Made by a program: the position numbers and the translations under genes | In this document: positions 32,107 through 41,254 of the stretch, piece after piece | How the letters are laid out: each line of letters opens with the position of its first letter | Numbering within the stretch: the stretch's first letter is position 1 | Source: Paraclostridium dentum | Lineage (GTDB): Bacteria > Bacillota > Clostridia > Peptostreptococcales > Peptostreptococcaceae | NCBI RefSeq assembly: GCF_012922555.1 | Contig: NZ_WIPK01000001.1 | Coordinates: forward strand, 496,001-560,000 | Reading direction: 5' to 3' | Length of the DNA: 64,000 nucleotides | The notes under the pieces: generated by a model | Seen by the model: only the letters and a program-made list of their open reading frames with translations | The model's database searches: none | Told to the model about the DNA's origin: nothing

Positions 32107-33237
32107 ATGAGATATAGGGAATTTGGAAAAACAGGGGAAAAAATATCTATTTTAGGATTTGGGTGTATGAGATTTCCTCAAATAGATGGGAAAATTGATG
32201 AAGAAAAAACTATTGAGATGGTTAGGTATGCAATTGATAATGGAGTAAACTACATAGATACTGCATACCCATATCACAATGGAGAAAGTGAAATTGTAGT
32301 AGGGAAAATTTTAAAGGATGGATATAGAGAAAGAGTTAATCTAGCAACTAAATTGCCATCTTGGGAAATTAATTCAAGAGAAGATATGGATAAGTATTTT
32401 AATGAGCAGTTAAAAAAACTTCAAACAGAAAAGATAGACTTTTACTTAATTCATGCATTAGATAAAGGCCTATGGGAGAACTTAGTTGAAAATAACATAT
32501 TTGATTTTTTAAATGAAATAAAGAAAAGTAAAAAGGTAAGATATGTAGGATTCTCTTTTCATGATAAGTATGAAGTATTTAAAGAAATAATAGATTCATA
32601 TGATTGGGATTTTACACAAATTCAATACAACTATTTAGATGAAGAATACCAAGCAGGGACTAAAGGCCTTGAGTATGCAAGTAAAAAAGATATGGGTGTT
32701 ATTATAATGGAACCTCTTAGAGGAGGAAAGCTTGCTAATAATTTACCTAATGATATATTAGAAATAATTAACAAATCAGATAGTAAAAAATCTCCAGCTC
32801 AATGGGCTTTTAAATTTTTATACAATAAGCCAGAACTAGGAATTGTCCTTAGTGGAATGTCAAACATGGAACAGGTTATTGATAATATAAGAATATGTAA
32901 CGAGGATGGAGTTGCAGATTCTATGAACTTAGAAAATGAAAAGGTAATAGAAGCATTAAGAGATACATTAAAGTCTAAAATAAAAATAAATTGTACGGAT
33001 TGTAAATATTGCATGCCATGTCCAAATGGTGTTAACATACCGGCATGTTTTGAATGTTTAAATAATTCATCAATGTTTAATGATATAGAAGGTATAAAAA
33101 ATAATATGTATAAATATTTAATTGAACAAGATGTTGACGCATCTAAATGTATAGAATGTGGTAAATGTGAAAAAAGTTGCCCTCAACATATTGATATAAT
33201 AAATAAATTAAAGAAAGTTAAGGAAACGTTTAAGTAA
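32107..33237 (+). CDS. Aldo/keto reductase with C-terminal 4Fe-4S domain
   Basis: A 376-residue oxidoreductase. The barrel (1-285) shows catalytic residues in YIDTAYPYHNG (Asp, Tyr), NLATKLPSW (Lys) and FYLIHALD (His). The C-terminus has CTDCKYCMPCPNGVNIP and CIECGKCEKSCPQHIDI, the cluster ligands of the Fe-S subfamily common in anaerobes. Substrate unknown. The start is ATG 32107, directly after AGGAGGGG; an upstream in-frame ATG at 32068 has no site. Single gene. Confidence 0.88.
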   Translation: MRYREFGKTGEKISILGFGCMRFPQIDGKIDEEKTIEMVRYAIDNGVNYIDTAYPYHNGESEIVVGKILKDGYRERVNLATKLPSWEINSREDMDKYFNEQLKKLQTEKIDFYLIHALDKGLWENLVENNIFDFLNEIKKSKKVRYVGFSFHDKYEVFKEIIDSYDWDFTQIQYNYLDEEYQAGTKGLEYASKKDMGVIIMEPLRGGKLANNLPNDILEIINKSDSKKSPAQWAFKFLYNKPELGIVLSGMSNMEQVIDNIRICNEDGVADSMNLENEKVIEALRDTLKSKIKINCTDCKYCMPCPNGVNIPACFECLNNSSMFNDIEGIKNNMYKYLIEQDVDASKCIECGKCEKSCPQHIDIINKLKKVKETFK

Positions 33238-33298
33238 TTAACTCTATTGAAAAAAAAGTTTTTTTTTGATAATATATAAATTATCTTAAAACTTAAAA

Positions 33299-33340
33299 AG
33301 ACAGTTCGAAAGCCTCCTGTCTTTAAACAAAACTATGGTT
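33299..33340 (+). promoter_or_regulatory. preQ1-I riboswitch aptamer
   Basis: Stem GACAG (33300-33304) pairs with CTGTC; the loop has TTCG and GCC, and the A-rich tail TTTAAACAAAACTATGG ends in GG that can pair with the loop CC to close the H-type pseudoknot. Layout and tail closely match known preQ1-I aptamers, and the gene controlled is queT. Confidence 0.8.
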
Positions 33341-33379
33341 AAGTCTTAAAATATAATATTTATATTATTATTTAGATTA

Positions 33380-33408
33380 TAAAACCGTAGATTTTTCTGC
33401 GGTTTTTT
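33380..33408 (+). terminator. preQ1-controlled terminator
   Basis: Stem AAAACCGTAG with CTGCGGTTTT and a T-run. The 5' arm AACCGTAG can instead pair with CTATGGTT (33332-33339) of the aptamer tail, giving an antiterminator when preQ1 is absent. Confidence 0.8.
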
Positions 33409-33436
33409 AGATTTTAGGACTTAAAGGAGAAATTTT

Positions 33437-33937
33437 ATGACGACAAATATAAAAAAACTAGTTACAACAGCATTAGTTGCGGCTATATATGCAACTTTAA
33501 CATTGGTATTAGGTGCCATAAGTTATGGGCCGATACAATTTAGAGTGGCAGAAATTATGGTATTACTTCCATTTATAAAAAAGGACTATATATGGGGATT
33601 AACAATAGGATGTTTTTTAGCTAATATTATAGGGCCTTATGGAGTACCAGATATAATTTTTGGTACAACTGCAACATTTTTAAGTGTATATGCAGTTTAT
33701 ATGACTAGCAAAATAATGGATGGTAAAAAATATGCTTTATTAGTATCATCAATTTGGCCTACTGTTATAAATGCTATAATAATAGGCATAATGCTTAATA
33801 TATTCTTTGGATTACCACTTATGTTATCTATGGCACAAGTTGGATTTGGACAATTTGTAGTTATAACAATAATAGGTGTACCGCTGTATAAATCATTAGA
33901 AGGTAAATACTTTAAAATATTAAAAGATGCATTTTAA
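33437..33937 (+). CDS. queT: QueT-family queuosine precursor transporter
   Basis: A 166-residue membrane protein with about five to six helices, the S component of an ECF transporter. Family motifs: TALVAAIYATLTLVLG, SYGPIQFRVAE and GCFLANIIGPYG. It takes up preQ1/preQ0 or related bases together with the shared EcfAA'T module, which is not in the window. The preQ1-I riboswitch directly upstream supports the substrate. AAGGAGA before the ATG. Confidence 0.92.
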   Translation: MTTNIKKLVTTALVAAIYATLTLVLGAISYGPIQFRVAEIMVLLPFIKKDYIWGLTIGCFLANIIGPYGVPDIIFGTTATFLSVYAVYMTSKIMDGKKYALLVSSIWPTVINAIIIGIMLNIFFGLPLMLSMAQVGFGQFVVITIIGVPLYKSLEGKYFKILKDAF

Positions 33938-33958
33938 TATAATCAGAAAGGAAATATT

Positions 33959-34834
33959 ATGTTTACGCAAGTTTTATTAGGCTCAACCATAGTTTTAGGA
34001 ACAACTTTGTTTTTAAATAGAGAGATAAATAGTTTAGAAACAACTAGATATGAAATAAAAAATAAAAAAATACCAAAAGAATTTAATAATTTTAAAATTG
34101 TTCAAGTAAGTGATTTACATAATAAAACATTTGGAAAGAACAATGAAAAATTATTAAAAAAAATTCATGAAGAAGAACCTGATATAGTAGTTATAACAGG
34201 AGATTTAGTAGAAGGCGATAAAAATAACTTTCATGTTTCATTAAATTTTTTAGATGAATTAACTAAAAGTTATGAAGTTTATCATATAATAGGAAATCAT
34301 GAACAAAAGTCTTTAATAAAAAAATACAAAAAAGAGTATGAACTTTATTTTAAGGAATTTAGTAAAAAGTCAATTATAAATTTAGAAAATGAAAAAGTGG
34401 TAGTAAATAAAGAAAATTCTAGTATAAATATTTTTGGACTTATAATTCCATTAGAAAAATATCCTTACTTTTTCAAGAATTTTAAAAATAGAAAAGAAGG
34501 ATTAGATAAAGACTTTATAAAAGAATCATTAGGAGAAATAAATAAAAATGAATATAATGTGATGCTAGCACATACACCATTTTTCTTTGAAGATTACAGT
34601 GCTTATGGAGCTGATCTAGTATTATCAGGTCATGTTCATGGAGGTATAATAAGGCTACCTTTATTAGGTGGCGTACTTTCCCCTAATAGAGAATTTTTCC
34701 CAAAGTATGATTTTGGAAATTATAAAAAAGATGATACAACAATGATATTAAGTAAAGGCTTAGGAGGATCTAAAGTTCTTATAAGATTTAACTGTAGACC
34801 TGAGATAGTTAGTATAACTTTAAAAAGCGAATAA
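33959..34834 (+). CDS. Metallophosphoesterase (second copy)
   Basis: A 291-residue calcineurin-like phosphoesterase with QVSDLHNKTFG, ITGDLVEGD, GNHEQ, HTPFF and SGHVHGG metal-binding motifs. The first 20 residues are hydrophobic and likely a membrane anchor. It lies 21 bases after queT with AAAGGAA before the ATG, so it may be co-transcribed under the preQ1 switch, although no functional link is known. Paralogue of the protein at 3495. Confidence 0.83.
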   Translation: MFTQVLLGSTIVLGTTLFLNREINSLETTRYEIKNKKIPKEFNNFKIVQVSDLHNKTFGKNNEKLLKKIHEEEPDIVVITGDLVEGDKNNFHVSLNFLDELTKSYEVYHIIGNHEQKSLIKKYKKEYELYFKEFSKKSIINLENEKVVVNKENSSINIFGLIIPLEKYPYFFKNFKNRKEGLDKDFIKESLGEINKNEYNVMLAHTPFFFEDYSAYGADLVLSGHVHGGIIRLPLLGGVLSPNREFFPKYDFGNYKKDDTTMILSKGLGGSKVLIRFNCRPEIVSITLKSE

Positions 34835-34960
34835 TAGTTAAAAACTATATGACGATAATGATATATAGAAAAAAACTATAATGAAGCGATTATAAGTTTG
34901 GTATAATTGAATAAGAAATTTAGAATTTTATGACGAATTACGGAGTAAAGGGGAATAGCT

Positions 34961-35386
34961 ATGAAATTAAATAAAAAAATAAGTGTTATAATTGCAGGGG
35001 CATTAATCACATTTAGTGTTGGAAGTTTAGTTGGATGTACTCAAAAAACTGATAGTGATGATAAAACATCCGCCAAATATGAAAATATAAATGCAAAAGA
35101 AACTGAGGATTTATTAGCTACTGGAGATGATATAGCTGTTGTGGATGTTAGGACAAAAGGTGAATTTAACACAGGTCATATAGATAAGGCTATGAATATA
35201 GATTTTGATAATTTTGAAAATAATTTAACTATATTAGATGATTATAAAGAAAAACCTGTTTTGCTTTATTGTAAGACAGGGAACAGAAGTGAAAAGGCAG
35301 CAAAAATTTTAGAAAAGCATGGTTTTACAAAAATATATAATGCTACAGACGGTGTTGAAGAGCATGACTACAAATTAGTTAAGTAA
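34961..35386 (+). CDS. Rhodanese-domain lipoprotein
   Basis: A 141-residue lipoprotein: signal peptide and lipobox SLVGC (Cys26), then a single rhodanese domain with DVRTKGEFNTGHI and active-site loop YCKTGNRS. Cys is the persulfide carrier. It is exported, unlike the two other rhodaneses at 40085 and 45078. GGGGAATAG-type site before the ATG. Sulfur donor and acceptor unknown. Confidence 0.85.
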   Translation: MKLNKKISVIIAGALITFSVGSLVGCTQKTDSDDKTSAKYENINAKETEDLLATGDDIAVVDVRTKGEFNTGHIDKAMNIDFDNFENNLTILDDYKEKPVLLYCKTGNRSEKAAKILEKHGFTKIYNATDGVEEHDYKLVK

Positions 35387-35398
35387 GTTAATAAAAAT

Positions 35399-35433
35399 AA
35401 CCTCCCAGCTTTATAATATTTAGTTGGGAGGTT
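35399..35433 (+). terminator. Terminator-like hairpin
   Basis: Stem AACCTCCCAGCT with AGTTGGGAGGTT (one G-U), followed by a T/A-rich tail rather than a pure T-run. Confidence 0.6.
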
Positions 35434-35472
35434 ATATTATTATTATAAATAAAACGACAGAGGAGGAACAAC

Positions 35473-36684
35473 ATGAAAAAAATTATTGCCTTGGGAATAA
35501 CGATATCCCTATTGTTTTTAGTTGGATGCGGCAATGGAAAGGTTACTAGCCAATCGGATGACCAACTTTTAAGCAAAAACTATGAGGAAATTGAAAAAAG
35601 TGCAAAAGGAATTACTGTTAACTTTTATGGATGGGGAGGAAATGAAGTACTGAATAAATGGTTTGATAATTATGTAATCCCAAACATGAAAGAAAAATAC
35701 GATATAAATGTAAAAAGAGTAGGGATGGATATAGATACCATAATGAATCAATTAATATCTGAGAAACAAGTTAAAAATGATAAAGGAAATATAGATGTTT
35801 TTTGGGTAAATGGAGAAAACTTTAAAACGGCAAAAGACAATGAACTTTTATTTGGACCATTTACTAATAAAATAGAAAACTATGAAAAGTATGTTGATAC
35901 GAACTCAAAAGACATAACAACTGACTTTGGTACACCTGTAGACAATATGGAGTCTCCGTGGGGGAAAGCTTCATTTACAGTACTAAAAAACTCAGATAAA
36001 GTAAGTGAGAATATAGTAGACACTAATACATTAAAAGAAGCTATAGTGAAAAACCCAGGTAAGTTTACATACCCAGCACCACCAGATTTTACAGGAAGTG
36101 CATTTGTAAGAAATGTAATATATGATATAGTAGGCTATGAAAATTTAAAGGATTTACCTGAAGATGAAGCTACAGTTAAAAAAGTAATTCAACCAGCCAT
36201 GGACTATTTAAAAGAAATAAAGCCTTATTTATGGAATGAAGGAAAAACTTATCCATCTACTACGGCGCAACTAGATAATATGTATTCTGATGGAGAAGTT
36301 AATTTTAGTATGACTTATGCTCCAAATGAGATTGAAGGTAAGATAAATTCTGGGGAGTTTGATAAAAGTACAGAATTTATAAACTTTGATAAAGGAAATA
36401 TATCAAATACTCACTTTTTAGCGATACCTAAAAACTCATCAAATAAAGCTGGAGCAATGGTATTAATAAATTATTTAACAAGTATAGACGCACAAGCTTC
36501 TAAGAGTGAATCTAAAAATTGGGGAGATATGACTATATTAGATCTAAATAAGATACCTAAAGAAGACAAATCAAAATTTAAAAACTCAGTACAAGTAAAG
36601 AATCCAGTTCCAGAAATTAAGGCAAGTTTAGTGCCTATAATAGAAAAAATATGGTTAGAAGAGGTAGCTAACGTTAATGAGTAA
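35473..36684 (+). CDS. ABC transporter substrate-binding lipoprotein, YnjB type
   Basis: A 403-residue lipoprotein (lipobox FLVGC, Cys19). The segment YPAPPDFTGSAFVRNVIYD is characteristic of the YnjB family, with NFYGWGGNEVLNKWFDNYV and FWVNGENF earlier. The ligand of YnjBCD systems is not established (thiamine, spermidine and metal chelates have been suggested for relatives). First gene of a four-gene operon; its end overlaps the permease by 8 bases. AGAGGAGG before ATG. Confidence 0.85.
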   Translation: MKKIIALGITISLLFLVGCGNGKVTSQSDDQLLSKNYEEIEKSAKGITVNFYGWGGNEVLNKWFDNYVIPNMKEKYDINVKRVGMDIDTIMNQLISEKQVKNDKGNIDVFWVNGENFKTAKDNELLFGPFTNKIENYEKYVDTNSKDITTDFGTPVDNMESPWGKASFTVLKNSDKVSENIVDTNTLKEAIVKNPGKFTYPAPPDFTGSAFVRNVIYDIVGYENLKDLPEDEATVKKVIQPAMDYLKEIKPYLWNEGKTYPSTTAQLDNMYSDGEVNFSMTYAPNEIEGKINSGEFDKSTEFINFDKGNISNTHFLAIPKNSSNKAGAMVLINYLTSIDAQASKSESKNWGDMTILDLNKIPKEDKSKFKNSVQVKNPVPEIKASLVPIIEKIWLEEVANVNE

Positions 36685-37534
36685 AATAAAACCATATTTG
36701 CTTATTGCCCCAGCCGCATTACTATTATTATTTATAATGGGAGTAGGGATTTGCACATGCATATTGCAAAGCTTGGGGTATTTCCCTTTGATTGGATTAG
36801 ATAGTATAACTTTTGATTACTACAAAGAGATATTATCTAATCAACAATTTATAAATTCATTAATATTAAGTTTAAAAACATCAATAATTTCATCGATAAT
36901 AGCAACTGTAATAGGAGTTTTATTAGCGTATTTAATGACAAAAAATAGGGTTTCTAAGTTGAGATATTTTTTATTGAATTTGCCTATTATAGTACCTCAT
37001 ATAATAGCTGTAATGCTTGCATTTGCCGTTTTCTCTAAAACAGGTATAATAGCTAGAATATTATATAATCTAAATATAATAAGCGATTCTAGTGAATTTG
37101 TAAGCCTAGTAAATGATAAAGCTGGTATTGGCATAATTATTGTATATATATACAAGGGTATGCCCTTTATAGCGATTACAGTGTATAATATATTGAAGAG
37201 TTTAGATGTTAAGTTAGAAGATGTAGCGCTAAATTTAGGAGCTAATAAATTTCAAGTACTTAAATTGGTAATAATGCCACAGATAATGCCTACAATACTT
37301 TCATCATTCATTGTAATATTTGCGTTTTCGTTTGGATCATTTGAAGTACCATATTTAATTGGGGCTACAAATCCTAAAGCACTTCCTGTTAATGCATATA
37401 TAAACTATATAAATACAGATTTAGCTCAAAGACCTTTATCAATGGCTATGAATAGTATATTAACTGGTATAAGTTTTATATTATTAATATTATACAATTT
37501 AATTTTTACTAAATTAAAGAAAAATAAATTATAG
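36677..37534 (+). CDS. ABC transporter permease, first YnjC-like half
   Basis: A 285-residue permease with six helices and the ATPase-contact loop EDVALNLGANKFQVLKLVIMP (EAA motif). Corresponds to the N-terminal half of E. coli YnjC, which is a single fused protein; here the halves are separate genes. Overlaps the preceding gene by 8 bases. Confidence 0.85.
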   Translation: MSKIKPYLLIAPAALLLLFIMGVGICTCILQSLGYFPLIGLDSITFDYYKEILSNQQFINSLILSLKTSIISSIIATVIGVLLAYLMTKNRVSKLRYFLLNLPIIVPHIIAVMLAFAVFSKTGIIARILYNLNIISDSSEFVSLVNDKAGIGIIIVYIYKGMPFIAITVYNILKSLDVKLEDVALNLGANKFQVLKLVIMPQIMPTILSSFIVIFAFSFGSFEVPYLIGATNPKALPVNAYINYINTDLAQRPLSMAMNSILTGISFILLILYNLIFTKLKKNKL

Positions 37535-37542
37535 GTGATCGT

Positions 37543-38346
37543 ATGAAGAAGCAATTTAAAAATCTAATCATAAATATAATATTAATTTCGTTATTAATGC
37601 CTTTAATAATACTTTTTATTTGGGCTATATCTTCATCGTGGGTATTTCCTAAAATTATACCAACTGAGTTTTCGCTGAGAGGTTTTGAATACATTTTGAA
37701 TAGTGAAAACATAAGCGTACTAATAAACAGCACACTTATATCTATATCAGTTGTAGGTTTAACTATGATTATATGTATACCAGCATCTAAGGCGATAGCA
37801 CTTTATGAATTTAAAGGTAAAAAATTATTCGAGTTATTAGTTTTATCTCCTATAATAATACCTGTCATATCTGTAGCTATGGGAATACAATTAACTTTTA
37901 TTAAGATGGGATTAGCAAATACTGTACTAGGAGTAATTATTATAAATATAATTCCATGTATACCATATGGAGTTAAAATGATAACGGATGTGTACAAATT
38001 AATAGGTGATAAATATGAATTACAAGCCAATATGTTAGGGGCTAAAAAATTAGATACTTTAAGATATGTTACAATTCCACTGATACTTCCAGGTGTAATA
38101 GGAGCATCTAGCATGTGTTTTATAATATCTTTTAGTCAGTATTTTTTAACTTTATTAATAGGTGGAGGAAGTGTAATTACGTATCCTTTAATAATGTTTC
38201 CTTATATACAAAGTGGAGATAGGATGATATCTTCTATATATAGCATAGTGTTTATATTAATAAGTTTAATTGTAGTAGCTTTAATGGAAGGTAGTATACG
38301 CAAGTACTATAGAAATGATAAGGAGATAAAAAATGTCATCAGTTAA
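37543..38346 (+). CDS. ABC transporter permease, second YnjC-like half
   Basis: A 267-residue permease, six helices, EAA loop YELQANMLGAKKLDTLRYVTIP. Corresponds to the C-terminal half of YnjC. Eight bases after the first permease, and its end overlaps the ATPase gene by 14 bases, so all four proteins are translated together. Confidence 0.85.
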   Translation: MKKQFKNLIINIILISLLMPLIILFIWAISSSWVFPKIIPTEFSLRGFEYILNSENISVLINSTLISISVVGLTMIICIPASKAIALYEFKGKKLFELLVLSPIIIPVISVAMGIQLTFIKMGLANTVLGVIIINIIPCIPYGVKMITDVYKLIGDKYELQANMLGAKKLDTLRYVTIPLILPGVIGASSMCFIISFSQYFLTLLIGGGSVITYPLIMFPYIQSGDRMISSIYSIVFILISLIVVALMEGSIRKYYRNDKEIKNVIS

Positions 38347-39355
38347 AATTGTTAACTTAACAAAACAATTTAACAATGTAAATATACTTGAAAATATAAA
38401 TTTAGAAATAAATCAAGGTGAGTTGATAACTCTTCTTGGAAAATCTGGTTGTGGAAAAAGTACGACGCTTAAATTAATAGCAGGGCTTATAAAACCAGAA
38501 AGCGGGGATATTTTATTTGATGGAAAGTCAGTTTTAAATTTAAAAACACAGTATAGAAATGCAGTAATAGTATTTCAAGACTATTCTCTATTCCCACATA
38601 TGAATGTATTTGAAAATATAGAGTTTGGACTGAAAGTTAATAAAATAGATAAAAATTTACGAAAAAACAAAGTTTTAGAACTTATAAACTTAGTAAAATT
38701 AACAGGGTTAGAAGATAAATATCCTAATGAATTATCTGGAGGTCAGCAACAAAGGGTTGCGATTGCAAGGTGCCTTGCAGTGAATCCTAAGATATTATTG
38801 TTAGATGAGCCATTTTCAAGTTTAGATATAAATTTGAGGGGGGAAATGAGGGAGTTTATCTTAAAAATACAAAAAGACTTAGGAATAACTACTGTACTAG
38901 TAACTCATGATAAGGAAGAGGCACTAATGATGAGCGATAAGATAGCAGTTATGATAGATGGACGTGTGGCTCAATTTGATACTCCCAGAAATTTATATGA
39001 AAACCCCAACTCAAAAGAAGTGGCAAACTCTTTTGGAGAAAGGAATTACATCATTGGAGATATAGATAATGGTCAATTTAAATCTAGTGTATTAAATCTA
39101 GATTTAAATGTTAAAGAAAGCATAGATAATGTAGAACTAATGATTTCAAAAGAGAATATAAATATATGTGATTTAGAGTATGAAACAGGAATTGAAGGTA
39201 CAGTTGAAAGTAAGATTTATGCAGGAGACATAACTTATTATAATGTGAAAGTTAAAAATTTATTATTAAAAGTGAGTTCTAACAATGGTTCATATGAAAT
39301 AGGAGAACATGTAAAATTAGAAGTGAATCTTAAGAATGTAGTATACTTTAAATAG
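38333..39355 (+). CDS. ABC transporter ATPase, YnjD/PotA type
   Basis: A 340-residue ATPase: Walker A GKSGCGKST, Q-loop VFQDYSLFPHM, signature LSGGQQQRVAIARCL, Walker B ILLLDEPFSSLD, switch VTHDKEEA. The last 100 residues form a TOBE-like regulatory domain, as in iron- and polyamine-type importers. Last gene of the operon; no terminator is obvious before the Nudix gene 36 bases on. Confidence 0.88.
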   Translation: MSSVKIVNLTKQFNNVNILENINLEINQGELITLLGKSGCGKSTTLKLIAGLIKPESGDILFDGKSVLNLKTQYRNAVIVFQDYSLFPHMNVFENIEFGLKVNKIDKNLRKNKVLELINLVKLTGLEDKYPNELSGGQQQRVAIARCLAVNPKILLLDEPFSSLDINLRGEMREFILKIQKDLGITTVLVTHDKEEALMMSDKIAVMIDGRVAQFDTPRNLYENPNSKEVANSFGERNYIIGDIDNGQFKSSVLNLDLNVKESIDNVELMISKENINICDLEYETGIEGTVESKIYAGDITYYNVKVKNLLLKVSSNNGSYEIGEHVKLEVNLKNVVYFK

Positions 39356-39391
39356 ATAATATTTATACATTAAAACTAATGGAGGTGCTTT

Positions 39392-40003
39392 ATGGTAGAC
39401 AATAGAATAAAAAAATTAAAACCACTTGCTGAAACTAAGTTTTTAAGTATCTATGATGCAACATATACTAATAAATTAGGAAATGAAAATCACTGGATGA
39501 TAGCATCTAGAAAAGGATATGAAAATTTATCAGAAAAATATTTCAAAGGTAAAAAAGATGATGTAGATGCTGTTGTTATAGCCGCGTTTCATAAGGAAAT
39601 TAAAAAGTTAGTAATTGTCAAACAATTTAGAGTGCCATTGAATGATTATGTATATGAACTGCCAGCTGGATTGGTAGAGAACGATGAGCATATAGAGATT
39701 GCAGCAAAAAGAGAGTTAAAAGAAGAAACAGGACTTAACCTGTTAGAGATAAAGAAAAACTTAGGAAACAATCAATTATACTTATCTCCAGGTATGACTG
39801 AAGAAAGCGCGAGTCTAGTTTATTGTTTATGTGATGGTGAATTAAGTACTGAATATTTAGAAGAAGAAGAAGATATTAAACCTATGTTAGTTAGTAGGGA
39901 AGAAGCTAAAAAACTATTAGAGAAAAATGTGAAAATGGATATAAAAGCATTTATGACATTACAAAGTTTTGTTTTACTTGGAGATGATTTTTTAAAGTTT
40001 TAA
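39392..40003 (+). CDS. Nudix hydrolase (ADP-ribose pyrophosphatase type)
   Basis: A 203-residue Nudix enzyme. The Nudix box is complete (G-x5-E-x7-REL-x-EET-GL, within about 89-111), preceded by KQFRVPLNDYVYELPAG, typical of ADP-ribose or nucleoside-diphosphate-sugar hydrolases. Binds Mg2+ through the two Glu of REL-x-EE. TGGAGGTG before the ATG. Confidence 0.88.
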   Translation: MVDNRIKKLKPLAETKFLSIYDATYTNKLGNENHWMIASRKGYENLSEKYFKGKKDDVDAVVIAAFHKEIKKLVIVKQFRVPLNDYVYELPAGLVENDEHIEIAAKRELKEETGLNLLEIKKNLGNNQLYLSPGMTEESASLVYCLCDGELSTEYLEEEEDIKPMLVSREEAKKLLEKNVKMDIKAFMTLQSFVLLGDDFLKF

Positions 40004-40084
40004 TTATGTGATAAAGTCACAGAAAAAAATTTATTAAAATTATAGAATGAGTTTAATAAACTTAATGGGGTAAAGGAGTACTTT

Positions 40085-40429
40085 ATGGGATTTTTATCAA
40101 ACTTATTTAAAAATAACAAATACAAAACTATAAATGGAAATGAACTAATTGACTTATTAACAAATAATAGAAATTGTATAATAATAGATGTGAGAACTGC
40201 TCAAGAATTTAAAAGTGGACATATAGAAAAAGCAAAAAATATATCTGTTAGTGAGTTAAGATCGAAAGTTAATTCAATAATAAAATACAAACATAATGAC
40301 GTAGTTCTTTATTGCGCTTCTGGGGCTAGAAGTAAGTCTGCAGCTAATTTTTTATACAAAGAAGGATTTGAAAATATATACAATTTAAAAGGCGGAATGG
40401 GTTCATATTTAAATGCAAAAAGAAAATAA
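40085..40429 (+). CDS. Rhodanese-domain protein
   Basis: A 114-residue protein: a hydrophobic-free 20-residue start, then a rhodanese domain with DVRTAQEFKSGHI and active-site loop YCASGARSKSA. Cytoplasmic. Role as a sulfur carrier is by family only. Own terminator. Confidence 0.85.
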   Translation: MGFLSNLFKNNKYKTINGNELIDLLTNNRNCIIIDVRTAQEFKSGHIEKAKNISVSELRSKVNSIIKYKHNDVVLYCASGARSKSAANFLYKEGFENIYNLKGGMGSYLNAKRK

Positions 40430-40463
40430 AGAAGATGATTTAATAAAATCATCTTCTTTATTT
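40428..40463 (+). terminator. Rho-independent terminator
   Basis: Perfect 13-bp stem (40428-40440 with 40447-40459) overlapping the stop, then T-rich tail. Confidence 0.85.
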
Positions 40464-40520
40464 TATATTACAAAAAACTATTAAATAAAAAATGTAAATA
40501 AAGTAGTAAATCTTACTATA

Positions 40521-40549
40521 TTGACTAAGTTTGACTAATGGTATATAAT
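40521..40549 (+). promoter_or_regulatory. Promoter of rubrerythrin
   Basis: TTGACT (40521-40526), 17-bp spacer, TATAAT (40544-40549). TTGACTAA is repeated ten bases downstream. No convincing PerR box is seen. Confidence 0.75.
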
Positions 40550-40613
40550 ACCACCTGTAGAGGGTTAATGAAAACGTACCCCAACAAATATAGTGAATAT
40601 TTGGAGGCTAGCT

Positions 40614-41150
40614 ATGGATATAAAAGGGACTAAAACTGAAAGAAATTTAGCTACAGCTTTCGCAGGAGAATCTGAAGCTAGAAATAAATACAGTTTTTAT
40701 GCATCACAAGCAAAAAAAGAGGGCTATAATAAAATAGCAGACTTTTTCGAAGAAACTGCAAAAAATGAAATGGCACATGCAAAAATGTGGTTTAAATTAC
40801 TTCACGAAGGAATTAAATCAACAGAAGATAACTTAAAAGATGCGGCAGCTGGAGAACATTATGAATGGGTAAGTATGTATGAAAAGTTTGCACAAGAAGC
40901 AGAAGAAGAAGGGTTTGATCAAATAGCATTCTTATTAAGATCAGTAGGTGCTATAGAAAAAGAACATGAAAAAAGATATAATGAACTACTTAAGGCTTTA
41001 GAAGATGATAAAATTTTCAAAAAAGATGAAGTTGTAGAGTGGAGATGCCAAAACTGTGGACATTTACACAAAGGTACAGAATCACCAGAAGTTTGTCCTG
41101 TATGTCAACATCCAAAGGCATTTTTTGAAATAAAAGCTGATAAGTTTTAA
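40614..41150 (+). CDS. Rubrerythrin
   Basis: A 178-residue peroxide reductase: four-helix diiron domain with AFAGESEARNKY, EETAKNEMAHA, AAAGEHYEW and GAIEKEHEKRY (iron ligands), then a C-terminal rubredoxin with CQNCGH and CPVCQH cysteine pairs. It reduces hydrogen peroxide in anaerobes with electrons from rubredoxin reductase. The start ATG 40614 follows TTGGAGG; the frame opens further but that start has no site. Confidence 0.95.
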   Translation: MDIKGTKTERNLATAFAGESEARNKYSFYASQAKKEGYNKIADFFEETAKNEMAHAKMWFKLLHEGIKSTEDNLKDAAAGEHYEWVSMYEKFAQEAEEEGFDQIAFLLRSVGAIEKEHEKRYNELLKALEDDKIFKKDEVVEWRCQNCGHLHKGTESPEVCPVCQHPKAFFEIKADKF

Positions 41151-41212
41151 TATTGTTAATTTTAAATTTTAGGTTTATATACATATTATGTAAGAAGAAA
41201 ATATAGATATAA

Positions 41213-41247
41213 AAATATGGGTGTTTATAATAGAAACACCCATATTT
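41213..41247. terminator. Bidirectional terminator
   Basis: Perfect 14-bp stem (41213-41226 with 41234-41247) between convergent genes. Confidence 0.85.
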
Positions 41248-41254
41248 AAGTTTA

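Noticed and set aside
40500-40613. PerR box or cre site before rubrerythrin
   Set aside because: No sequence close to the PerR inverted repeat; TGAAAACGTACCCC near 40567 is only a partial cre match and lies downstream of the start.
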